Source: Candidatus Bathyarchaeota archaeon (lineage in GTDB: Archaea; Thermoproteota; Bathyarchaeia; 40CM-2-53-6; RBG-13-38-9). From it: DNA of 10,378 nucleotides. Location of the stretch: positions 1-10,378 of the forward strand of contig JAGTQO010000053.1 in the NCBI GenBank assembly GCA_018396565.1. Reading direction: 5' to 3'. The notes beneath the pieces were generated by a model. That model did no database searches. It saw only the letters and a list, made by a program, of their open reading frames with translations, and was not told the DNA's origin. Made by a program: the position numbers and the translations under genes. Below are positions 1-6,244 of this stretch, piece after piece; the first letter of the stretch is position 1; every line of letters starts with the position of its first letter.

Positions 1-1086
1 AAGAAGATACCCTACATCTTCTGGCCTCCACCGGCGATTCCGAAGCTCATCGCTATCTGTGGGAGGGACCGGTTGAGAGTATCTGGGGCTGCTGAACGTT
101 ACGGCTACACCAGATACTACACTAACTGGATGGACCTAGTCAAGGATCCTGAGGTTGAGATATTCGACAACGGGGCTCCAAATAGGCTGCACGCTGAGCC
201 TTGCATAGCCGCCGCTGAGGGGGGAAAGCACGTTATCTGTGAGAAACCCATGGCTGTGACTGCTGAGGAGGCTGAGAATATGTTGAGGGCGGTGAAGAGA
301 TCGAATGTTAAACATATGGTTGCATTCAATTACAGGTTCATACCTGCAATTCAAGTGGCCAAGAAGCTGATAGATGACGGTGTAATAGGCAGAGTATACC
401 ACTTCCATGGAAGGTACCTACAAGAATGGTTGATCGACCCACAGTTCCCCATCACATGGAGAACATTGAAGGCAGAAGCCGGATCGGGTGTCTTGGGAGA
501 TTTGGGATCCCACCTAGTTGATCTAGCCCACTATCTCGTAGGCGACATCGCCTCAGTAACAGCAATCACCAAGACATTCATAGAGGACAGACCCCTACCT
601 GGGGGTGATGTTAGGATGGGAAGGGTTGATGTCGACGACGCCTTCGAATGCATCATAGAATTCAGAAATGGGGCGGTTGGGCATATATCCGCATCCAGAG
701 TATGCAGCGGGAGAAAGAACCATCAACACATCGAAGTCTACGGTGATAGTGGAAGTATAGTATTCAACCTTGAGAGGCTGAACGAGCTCGACGTCAACTT
801 GAGGGGGCGCGACCTACCAGAGCTTGAGCCGAGTTTCCATAAGACCTTGATAACCGAGTCCAACCATCCATATTTGAGATACTGGTGGCCCCACGGCCAC
901 ATAATAGGTTGGGAACACTCGATAATCCATGAAATATACCATTTCATAGACTCAATAGTCTACGATAAACCTGTTAGCCCTCCAGGAGCTACCTTCGAGG
1001 ACGGTTACAGATGCAACATAGTCCTAGACGCAATAGCTGAATCTGCAAGAAGAGGCGAGAAGACCACTGTGAATTACCGCATATAG
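1..1086 (+). CDS. Gfo/Idh/MocA-family NAD(P)-dependent oxidoreductase, 5' end missing
   Basis: The reading frame is open from the first base, so the gene starts left of the window. A TTG at 73 is in frame, but the 24 codons before it encode clear Rossmann-fold sequence (IPKLIAICGRD), so 73 is not the start. Numbered from the window edge, the EKP signature of the nucleotide-binding domain is at residues 81-83, and its Lys is the usual catalytic one. The second domain has GDLGSHLVDLAHYLVGD with the family's D-x3-H pair at Asp167 and His171. The 361 visible residues, plus roughly 20-30 missing ones, fit the usual 350-390 aa. These enzymes oxidise or reduce sugars, inositols and related hydroxy compounds in the cytoplasm with NAD(P). 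The substrate cannot be read from sequence. The family call is firm. It stops 160 bp before the next gene, with no clear sign of an operon. Confidence 0.9.
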   Translation, partial: KKIPYIFWPPPAIPKLIAICGRDRLRVSGAAERYGYTRYYTNWMDLVKDPEVEIFDNGAPNRLHAEPCIAAAEGGKHVICEKPMAVTAEEAENMLRAVKRSNVKHMVAFNYRFIPAIQVAKKLIDDGVIGRVYHFHGRYLQEWLIDPQFPITWRTLKAEAGSGVLGDLGSHLVDLAHYLVGDIASVTAITKTFIEDRPLPGGDVRMGRVDVDDAFECIIEFRNGAVGHISASRVCSGRKNHQHIEVYGDSGSIVFNLERLNELDVNLRGRDLPELEPSFHKTLITESNHPYLRYWWPHGHIIGWEHSIIHEIYHFIDSIVYDKPVSPPGATFEDGYRCNIVLDAIAESARRGEKTTVNYRI

Positions 1087-1246
1087 AATCCAGATTCCAT
1101 CCTCAGCTGTTACCGAGAGTTCAGGTTCCAATAAAACCTTTTAATGGTAGGTAACCCATTCATGGAGGCTTAATAAGATTTTGGAGGAAGCCCACACATA
1201 TACCTCATCCCGCCAGACTGGAAGAATTCTAGTGGAGGGTGCATAG

Positions 1247-1810
1247 TTGCCTGACATGTCTGGCGTAGAAACATTGGTATCAAGCAAATTCATAAAGGCC
1301 TTGGTGAAGGGTTTAGGTGACTTTGAGGCTGAGACTCTACAGACCCTCAAGAGATACGATATCGATGTTGCGGTTGATAGCTGGTATTCCCAAAATTTGT
1401 GGATTGAAGCATTGAGGGATATATCCGAGAGGGTGGGGCCGACTATCATGTATCTGGCGGGGGCTAGAATCCTTGAGAATCTTGGATACCGAGAACTATC
1501 TGGGGATTTCCATGAACGTCTAAAACATGCTGAAGCCCTCTATCAAACTCACCATAGAGGTGGGAATTTTGGTAGCCTAAGAATCTTAAACATTCAGAAT
1601 GGAGAGGCTAAGATTGTGTCGGATACTCCTTACCCATGCGATTTTGAACGTGGAATCTTGATCTCCATATTAGCCAGCCATGCCCCTGATGAGCCCAAGC
1701 AAGTTTGGGTTGTACATGAGAATCTGAAAATATGTCGAAAGAAGGGTTTTGCGAACTGCACATATGTGGTCAAATGGAAGCCGAAACCTGTCAAAAATAA
1801 TAGTTTCTAA
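1247..1810 (+). CDS. Putative small-molecule sensor protein, V4R/heme-NO-binding-like C-terminus
   Basis: This is a 187-aa soluble protein with no signal peptide or membrane segment. The TTG start at 1247 is chosen because GGAGGG (1234-1239) lies 7 nt upstream; an in-frame ATG at 1256 would be 16 nt away. Visible features are a helical N-terminal half with ISERVGPTIMYLAGARIL at about residues 59-76, an RGG turn at 104-106, and a cysteine-bearing C-terminal half. The latter has TPYPCDFERG (127-136) and CRKKGFANCTYVVKW (163-177). The C-x3-G-x3-C-x-Y-x-V-x-W ending resembles V4R (4-vinyl reductase-type) and heme-NO-binding-like ligand domains, which often act as sensors; this is from memory and not certain. 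Cys131, Cys163 and Cys171 could bind metal or be redox active. No DNA-binding or output domain is present, so it might be a stand-alone ligand-binding module. A weak TATA-like CTTAATAAGA lies at 1169-1178. Its stop overlaps that of the opposite-strand exporter gene. Confidence 0.7.
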   Translation: MPDMSGVETLVSSKFIKALVKGLGDFEAETLQTLKRYDIDVAVDSWYSQNLWIEALRDISERVGPTIMYLAGARILENLGYRELSGDFHERLKHAEALYQTHHRGGNFGSLRILNIQNGEAKIVSDTPYPCDFERGILISILASHAPDEPKQVWVVHENLKICRKKGFANCTYVVKWKPKPVKNNSF

Positions 1811-2691
1811 TGTTCACCAGCCGCCTTCGGATAGCCCTCATCCTCGAGCTGGATGGTTACGTGATCTATTCCAAACTCACTCTTTAAGATGTCCATGATT
1901 CTCGCAAGCATCATCCTTCTATCAACATCAGCATCTAACACGACATGCCCACTCATGCAACACATTTTGCTTGGTGTGATACACCAGACATGGAGATCAT
2001 GAATGGCCTTAATACCATCTAGACTTTTTATTCGCATCTTCAAACCATCTAGGTCTATGTTGAAGGGCACGCCTTCAAGCAGAATGTTCATGGAATCCAT
2101 GATGAGTCGCCCTGAACTATAGAATACAAAAATCCCGATCAGTATGCTGATGATAGGATCTGCTTGGTACCAGCCTGTAAAATACATTATAACCCCCGCG
2201 CCTGTTGCACCCAGCGAGCCTAAGGTATCTGCGATGACATGCAGGAAGGCTCCCTTAACATTCATGCTGTCACTCCTTGATTTTGACAGGATTGTTGCTG
2301 ATGAGCCGTTGGCTACGAGACCCATAACGGCTATCGAGAGCATCCCTAGAGTATTGACTTCGATAGGGCTCTGGATCCTCTGGACAGCCTCATAGATAAT
2401 GAATGTGACAAGGACCCAGAGGAAGACACCGTTCAAAAACGCTGCCAATATCTCCACCCTATAATACCCGTAGGTCTTACTTGCGTTGATTGGTCTACTC
2501 GCTATCCATGAGGCGACCAAGGCAAATGTCAGGGCCAAGGCGTCATTCAACATGTGCCAAGCATCTGTTATCAAGGCCAAGCTATTTAACAGATAGCCTC
2601 CAGCCAACTCGATTATGAAGAATATCACTGTGACTATCAAAGCTCCCGTAAGATGTTTTGAACCACCCTCAGGTGCAGCCCTTGTGCTCAT
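1807..2691 (-). CDS. Cation diffusion facilitator (CDF) zinc/cadmium exporter, CzcD-type
   Basis: A 294-aa inner-membrane proton/metal antiporter. About six hydrophobic segments run from residue 14 to about 200, followed by a cytoplasmic C-terminal domain. The transport-site motifs are intact: HMLND (His46, Asp50) in TM2 and HVIAD (His151, Asp155) in TM5. This HxxxD/HxxxD pattern is typical of zinc-selecting CzcD/ZnT-type CDF proteins rather than the DxxxD of YiiP or manganese types. The C-terminal regulatory domain has HDLHVW (231-236) and HVTIQ (277-281), both family hallmarks. Cys237, Cys244 and Cys245 in this domain could add metal sites (inference). The ATG at 2691 lacks a strong ribosome binding site, but a good TATA/BRE lies about 45 bp upstream. 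It is divergent from a broken ZIP importer, so the locus probably once balanced zinc export and import. The stop overlaps the convergent neighbour by 3 bp. Confidence 0.93.
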   Translation of the reverse strand: MSTRAAPEGGSKHLTGALIVTVIFFIIELAGGYLLNSLALITDAWHMLNDALALTFALVASWIASRPINASKTYGYYRVEILAAFLNGVFLWVLVTFIIYEAVQRIQSPIEVNTLGMLSIAVMGLVANGSSATILSKSRSDSMNVKGAFLHVIADTLGSLGATGAGVIMYFTGWYQADPIISILIGIFVFYSSGRLIMDSMNILLEGVPFNIDLDGLKMRIKSLDGIKAIHDLHVWCITPSKMCCMSGHVVLDADVDRRMMLARIMDILKSEFGIDHVTIQLEDEGYPKAAGEH

Positions 2692-2718
2692 CTGGAGCCA
2701 CTTTAGCCTTACCTAATC

Positions 2719-2749
2719 GTTTCCAACAGCTGATTATTTAAGTTTCCAA
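2719..2749. promoter_or_regulatory. Divergent promoter with paired GTTTCCAA repeats
   Basis: Two identical copies of GTTTCCAA (2719-2726 and 2742-2749) start 23 bp apart, close to two helical turns. They bracket an AT-rich core, GATTATTTAAG (2732-2742). Read on the minus strand, the second repeat followed by the core is TTGGAAACTTAAATAATC, a good archaeal BRE plus TATA box placed to start the exporter message about 20 nt before its ATG. On the plus strand the same core would place a start just before the ATG at 2771 of the ZIP remnant. A repressor or metalloregulator bound to the two repeats could control both directions; that is inference. Confidence 0.5.
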
Positions 2750-2770
2750 GACATGCTTAGAATGATCTTC

Positions 2771-3379
2771 ATGGTCGAGCTCTTATATTCCCTATCGGCT
2801 ACTCTGCTGGTCAGCCTCACATCCTTCATAGGTGTCTTAGCCATACCTTTGAGGGAGTATTCTCTTGATAAGATTCTTCTTCTGGCATCATGGACACATG
2901 CATGGTTATGATTCTGATGTTGCCGATAGGATGCGCATCAAGAGGTTTGTATATTAAAAACTTGATAGGTGACGCTATTCATAATCTCATCGACGGCATG
3001 ATAGTTGCGGTAGGATTTCTCATAAGCATATCTCTCGGCCTTGCAGTAACGGTTGCTGTACTGTTCCATGAGTTGCCCAGTAGATAGGGGATTTTGGGGT
3101 CCTGGTATACGGAGGCTTCACCAGGGCCAGGGCATTGATATTCAACTTCATATCGGCCACAACAGCCTTTGCAGGTGTCTACATTGGAAGCTACTTCTCC
3201 ACGCATATTCATAATTTTCTAGGGTCCCTGACAGCTCTCGCCCTGGTGGCTTCATTTAATTGTCAGCTTCTGAACTGATACCTGAGACGCAGAGGCAAGA
3301 AGATTTTCAAAAGTCCCTTATACAATTTGCCATGCTCATCATAGGCATCTCCGCTGTATGGTTTCTCAGATACATTTGA
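2771..3379 (+). pseudogene. ZIP-family metal transporter, decayed (deletion plus frameshifts)
   Basis: Pieces of one ZIP (zinc/iron permease) protein follow in order but in changing frames. From ATG 2771 come the N-terminus and TM1, ending at DKILLLAS before the frame hits a stop. TM2, TM3 and their loop appear deleted. A histidine-rich loop piece (HGHMHGYDSD) then appears from about 2886 in a second frame. TM4 with LIGDAIHNLIDG (about 2959-2994) and TM5 with LFHELP (about 3060-3077) are in a third frame. From about 3086 a further frame gives GDFGVLVYGGFTRARAL and TM6. A last shift near 3260 gives SASELIPETQRQEDFQKS and the terminal TM, with stop at 3377-3379. The HNxxDG and HELP metal-site motifs are still readable, so decay looks recent, unless the shifts are sequencing errors. 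It is divergent from the intact CDF exporter. Identity as a ZIP remnant is confident; true inactivity is slightly less so. Confidence 0.85.
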
Positions 3380-3509
3380 ATAATGCTCCTCTACGGTCCT
3401 CAACAACTGTGAAGGTGTATGTTTGAATATGAGTCTGGGCGATATTCAATACAGTTTCAGTGGTACATCGATGATCATGCATCAAAATTTTAAAAAGCGG
3501 TGAGCGAAG

Positions 3510-3629
3510 GTGAAACTGAAGAAGGATCCGTCACCGATTCCTCAATGGGTAATTCAAAGATGTAAAACTCAACATAATGAGAGGTGAAGAAAATCTTTTA
3601 GCGGTAGATACTGGCTGGGTTCAACATAA
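3510..3629 (+). pseudogene. Possible ribosomal protein L39e remnant
   Basis: From GTG 3510, preceded by a GGTGAG site at 3499-3504, a short frame reads VKLKKDPSPIPQWVIQRC and stops at TGA 3585-3587 after 25 codons. L39e proteins (about 51 aa, on the large ribosomal subunit near the exit tunnel) have a central LK-x-N-x-P-(I/V)-P-x-W-V-I-x-(K/R) segment and end in RRxWRRxxLK. The match around SPIPQWVI is close. Reading on past the TGA in the same frame gives GRYWLGST before TAA at 3627, reminiscent of the RRYWRR ending, though the spacing between the two tryptophans is four residues too long. The N-terminal basic arm is missing. It may be a degenerate duplicate, a frameshifted gene, or chance similarity in a short stretch. 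An intact copy would have to exist elsewhere if this is real decay. Confidence 0.33.
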
Positions 3630-3643
3630 CAAATAATGTTATG
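3625..3643. repeat. Small inverted repeat at the convergent gene ends
   Basis: CATAAC (3625-3630) and GTTATG (3638-3643) form a perfect 6-bp inverted repeat around an AT-rich 7-nt loop. It overlaps the stop of the zinc-ribbon gene and lies where transcripts from both sides converge. It could help stop transcription, but the stem is short and AT-rich and has no long T tract, so the function is uncertain. Confidence 0.3.
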
Positions 3644-3848
3644 GGCGTGCGGTTAGTAACATGAGGATCATAATGATTGGAAAGATCAACAGTGTTAGGA
3701 TGAACGTGTATGTTCGTCTCCTAGACATTTTCCTATATTCTGCTTCACAGTTTTTGCTGCAGTAGATTTTGTCTGGTGAAATAGATATTCCGCATATGTT
3801 GCAGTGTCTATGTTTAGGTATGGATGGTTGTGTCTCTTTCCTCTGCAT
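3639..3848 (-). CDS. Zinc-ribbon membrane protein (DUF2116-like)
   Basis: A 69-aa protein, complete for its family. A treble-clef or zinc-ribbon knuckle comes first: HCNICG (Cys16, Cys19), then YCSKNCEAEY (Cys30, Cys34), giving C-x2-C-x10-C-x3-C. A basic stretch (RKMSRRR, about 39-45) precedes one hydrophobic segment (about 49-65) at the C-terminus. The positive-inside rule and lack of a signal peptide suggest a tail-anchored topology with the zinc domain in the cytoplasm. This architecture matches archaeal DUF2116 proteins, whose function is unknown. The ATG at 3848 has GAGG 12 nt upstream, rather far, and a TATA-like palindrome about 45 bp upstream. It faces the L39e-like fragment across a short gap. 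It is probably its own transcription unit, as 203 bp separate it from the gene upstream. Confidence 0.8.
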   Translation of the reverse strand: MQRKETQPSIPKHRHCNICGISISPDKIYCSKNCEAEYRKMSRRRTYTFILTLLIFPIIMILMLLTARP

Positions 3849-3884
3849 GGGGATCGTTTGCCTCAGTTAGACGATTAACTTTTT

Positions 3885-3900
3885 CATGCTATTAATAGAT
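3885..3900 (-). promoter_or_regulatory. Candidate TATA box for the zinc-ribbon gene
   Basis: On the minus strand ATCTATTAATAGCATG contains the palindrome CTATTAATAG, centred about 45 bp before the ATG at 3848. That spacing suits a transcript start near 3867 and a short leader holding a GAGG ribosome site. A second AT-rich box lies slightly upstream (about 3905-3916). The call rests on position and composition only. Confidence 0.35.
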
Positions 3901-4051
3901 GTGGAATTTAAAAAGGGTTGCCTCTGCATATACTTTTTGCCTGGGCAGTAATATGCCTGGAATGTGGGTTGATGTGGGTACCTTGAAATCTTGCTTTATC
4001 GTCGTGGACTTTTGGGCTCCATCTACTCGTCTGTCTGTTATCTTGCGGTTT

Positions 4052-4828
4052 CTATTTCTGCACCTGTCTTTTTCCTGGAATCTTCTTGGATCTGGACCGC
4101 CACACCGCGAGGCCTGATACACATATGAATGCGAATATTGCGATTATGATTATTTGTGTCGCGTAGTTCTGCTTTGTGGGTGTTGTCTCTTGAGGTGTAT
4201 TGGTTGCAGGGCTTTGCTTGGGGGTTGTCGGTTGTGGTTGAGTTGACTGCTGTGGTGAGGTCTGAGGTGTTTGGGTCGGAGCAGTTGATGGTGTGGGGAA
4301 CATTATCTTCACGGCCCCCTGGTGAGGTTCATGGTCAACCCATATGACTGTTCTAGCTTGTTCAGTTGTGGGTTGGGCGGTCTCAGCGGATGCGTAGAAG
4401 GCGTATCTATACCCCAACAGCTCAATGGTCAAACCCCTTATTGTGAGTGTTGAACCTTCGATGCTGTATTGGAGTGGGTCGACCTTCAATGTTGATGAGT
4501 TGACAAACCATACTCCCTGCTTCTGTTCGAAGGTGCCTAGGATAATGTTGGCTATGGGGTGGAGGGTCTGGTCGCTACCGTAATCGTATAGGTTGACTCC
4601 GTAAATGTATTTCTTCAGGTCGAAACTTCCAGCTATCACATATCTTATGGTGAGTGCCCCATCCTGTAGGAGTTGAAAATTCACCTCTAGGATGTCGGCG
4701 TTTGGGTCTGCAACGTTACCCTTCCTACCATCTATCTTGGAATGCTCTTGGCCTCGAACACTGCCTACCAATAGTATGCTGAGCAGAAGTATGGGGAGTA
4801 TGGGGTTGATTCGGGTAAGGTTGCGCAT
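4052..4828 (-). CDS. Secreted, membrane-anchored surface protein with Pro/Thr/Gln stalk
   Basis: A 258-aa protein whose layout is clear though its family is not recognised. Residues 1-26 form a Sec-type signal peptide, basic MRNLTR then a hydrophobic core, with a likely cut near VRG-QE. Residues 27-175 form an exported domain rich in alternating hydrophobic residues (beta-sandwich-like), with no catalytic motif I can name. Residues about 179-221 are a low-complexity Pro/Thr/Ser/Gln stalk, likely glycosylated in archaea. Residues 224-243 are a transmembrane helix, followed by a basic tail (RSRSKK). So the N-terminal domain sits outside the cell on a stalk anchored in the membrane, as in archaeal S-layer-associated and solute-binding proteins. 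There is no ribosome site before ATG 4828, but a TATA box is centred about 27 bp upstream, so the message is probably leaderless. The function is unknown. Confidence 0.8.
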   Translation of the reverse strand: MRNLTRINPILPILLLSILLVGSVRGQEHSKIDGRKGNVADPNADILEVNFQLLQDGALTIRYVIAGSFDLKKYIYGVNLYDYGSDQTLHPIANIILGTFEQKQGVWFVNSSTLKVDPLQYSIEGSTLTIRGLTIELLGYRYAFYASAETAQPTTEQARTVIWVDHEPHQGAVKIMFPTPSTAPTQTPQTSPQQSTQPQPTTPKQSPATNTPQETTPTKQNYATQIIIIAIFAFICVSGLAVWRSRSKKIPGKRQVQK

Positions 4829-4850
4829 AGGGTCAAGAAGATGCTTGTCC

Positions 4851-4860
4851 GATTTAAGAC
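4851..4860 (-). promoter_or_regulatory. Candidate TATA box implying a leaderless message
   Basis: On the minus strand GTCTTAAATC is centred about 27 bp before the ATG at 4828, the usual distance from an archaeal TATA box to the transcript start. No ribosome binding site lies between. The two facts together suggest the stalk-protein mRNA begins at or next to its start codon. Confidence 0.45.
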
Positions 4861-4962
4861 TTGGGGAAGCCTTGGTATCCTGCTTCTCAATATCTGGTAG
4901 GCGTATCTCCTCGACTATGTTAATCTCTTATATGTGACGTTGAAGGTGGGTCCATTGGCCTC

Positions 4963-6000
4963 TTATGTAATCCTAAATATGTCGACCCACCTCTTCTCAG
5001 GTCTGGGAACTGTTATGGTCCTCTCAAGCTCAGCCTTGCCATACATGACTTGAACATTTGCGTTCTTGCAGTCTGAGTAGTATGCTGTCAGGGCTGCGGC
5101 TGTCCTTATGGCTTCCTCGGTCTCAGGGCCCTGCAGCAAAGTCACTGGACTGCCGTATCCTGGAACTTCAAAATAGTATTCACCATTGATCTTCAACTCA
5201 ATCAGCCTCTTATTCTCATCCTTATCTCTTCCGACGACTATCTTGTTTGGACCGTATCTGAAGTGCCTGCCGATCTTAAGCAGTTCAATGTCTCTCCAAG
5301 TCACCTTATCGAGGTTCTTGAATAGGTCTTCAAGTTTTCTCGCAAAGTTTTCGTCTGTGAGCAGGCATCCACCTGCAGGCTGAGAGTACCCCTTTACCCC
5401 AAGCTCATTAGCCAGAATCAATTGTCTTTTCCTTGAGCGTCCCTTTATGTCTAGAAGCATATCTCTATTCACCAAACCTTTCCTCTCAGCCTCCGTCTCC
5501 GGCAGGAGCTTCGCCGATAGGGGTCTCAAAACCTTGCCCTCAAGACCTGCCGCCCTCTCTATGAGGTTGAGCGCCCTCCTGTTCTGGGACATAGGCCTCT
5601 CACCGAGAACCTCACCAGTGATGATTATCGATGCGCCCAACTCCTCCATATACTTCTTAGCCTCCTTGAGCATGAGGATCCTGCAGTCGATGCATGGGTT
5701 CAGACCCCTACCGTAGCCATACTTCGGCCTCCTGACAGCCTCAATATATTCCTCTGTTCTGGCAACGACCTTCAGCCTGATCCCCAGGGACCTGGCCAAA
5801 TCTGATGCTCGGCACCCACCTTTCCCGCTACACTGGCAGAAGGGGGATGTGAAGAATAATCCTTCAACGTCGAATCCTTGCCTGAGCATCAAGGAAACTG
5901 CTAGGGCGCTGTCCAAACCACCTGAGAAGAGGGCGACGGCCTTCTTCCCACCAGAAACATATGGCCTACCTTTCTCCGATTCATATTCTGTAGACTCCAC
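4963..6000 (-). CDS. PP-loop ATPase, MnmA/ThiI-like tRNA thiolation family
   Basis: Numbered from GTG 6000 (345 aa), the ATP-binding PP-loop SGGLDS is at residues 26-31. FCQCSGKGGC (54-63) follows, then NPCIDCRILML (101-111), GEVLGERPMSQNRRALN (129-145) and PAGGCLLTD (208-216). These are hallmarks of a bacterial/archaeal PP-loop family often annotated as tRNA-specific 2-thiouridylase or ThiI-like. Such enzymes adenylate a uridine and replace its oxygen with sulfur. The cysteines (55, 57, 63, 103, 106, 212) could carry persulfide or an Fe-S cluster (inference). After about residue 220 a separate C-terminal domain (FRYGPNKIVVGRDKDEN) resembles the DUF814/NFACT-R-like module found in these proteins. 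Start choice: the frame extends to GTG 6021, but the likely TATA box at 6034-6046 would start transcription downstream of that codon. GTG 6000 has a GGGGGG run 7 nt upstream; TTG 6003 is an alternative. The exact tRNA position modified is unknown. Confidence 0.85.
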   Translation of the reverse strand: MESTEYESEKGRPYVSGGKKAVALFSGGLDSALAVSLMLRQGFDVEGLFFTSPFCQCSGKGGCRASDLARSLGIRLKVVARTEEYIEAVRRPKYGYGRGLNPCIDCRILMLKEAKKYMEELGASIIITGEVLGERPMSQNRRALNLIERAAGLEGKVLRPLSAKLLPETEAERKGLVNRDMLLDIKGRSRKRQLILANELGVKGYSQPAGGCLLTDENFARKLEDLFKNLDKVTWRDIELLKIGRHFRYGPNKIVVGRDKDENKRLIELKINGEYYFEVPGYGSPVTLLQGPETEEAIRTAAALTAYYSDCKNANVQVMYGKAELERTITVPRPEKRWVDIFRIT

Positions 6001-6033
6001 CAAGCAGCCCCCCAAATCCACACAACACTACAG

Positions 6034-6046
6034 ATATGTATATGCT
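6034..6046 (-). promoter_or_regulatory. Candidate TATA box for the PP-loop gene
   Basis: On the minus strand the AT-rich element AGCATATACATAT ends about 34 bp before GTG 6000. The expected transcript start, about 26 bp downstream of the box centre, is near 6013. That is inside the longest open frame and argues against the GTG at 6021 as the start. Position and composition are the only evidence. Confidence 0.4.
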
Positions 6047-6126
6047 GAATTCATCTACCACTCAGCCATCCTATTTAATATTCTCAACAGCCTAAACACC
6101 GATGTGAACCACCTAAAGAATCAAAA

Positions 6127-6225
6127 CTTTGGACAATTATCAAGAAAACTTCGGATCTCGCCGATATGTGATATTAATGGTCTGACCTATAAACTGGTGG
6201 TGGGACTGACAAGAGTTGTCCAAAG
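6127..6225. repeat. 10-bp inverted repeat with competing hairpin
   Basis: CTTTGGACAA (6127-6136) and TTGTCCAAAG (6216-6225) are perfect inverted copies with 79 bp between. The right arm can instead pair locally: GACAA (6208-6212), loop GAG, TTGTC (6216-6220). As RNA the two pairings exclude each other; as DNA the copies could be protein sites. The function is unknown. Confidence 0.45.
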
Positions 6226-6244
6226 GGGGTAGGGGGGTGGGGGG
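6225..6244 (+). other. G-rich tract (possible quadruplex)
   Basis: Runs of five, six and six G (6225-6229, 6232-6237, 6239-6244) are separated by TA and T. Longer runs can be split, so a three-layer quadruplex is conceivable, with GGTGGTGGG (6196-6204) as a spare source of G. It abuts the right arm of the inverted repeat. It is not part of any gene. Confidence 0.45.

Noticed and set aside
73..1086. TTG at 73 as the start of the oxidoreductase
   Set aside because: The frame is open to base 1 and the preceding codons encode Rossmann-fold sequence typical of the family.
3892..4122. 76-aa minus-strand frame between the stalk protein and the zinc-ribbon gene
   Set aside because: It overlaps the end of the stalk-protein gene in another frame, lacks a ribosome site and has a random basic composition.
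6166..6212. Possible C/D-box guide RNA (GTGATAT, CTGA, CTGA)
   Set aside because: The C box is a poor match and the spacing to the first CTGA (about 7 nt) is too short for a guide.
5849..6232. 127-aa plus-strand open frame
   Set aside because: Most of it is antisense to the PP-loop gene and its sequence has no domain-like character.
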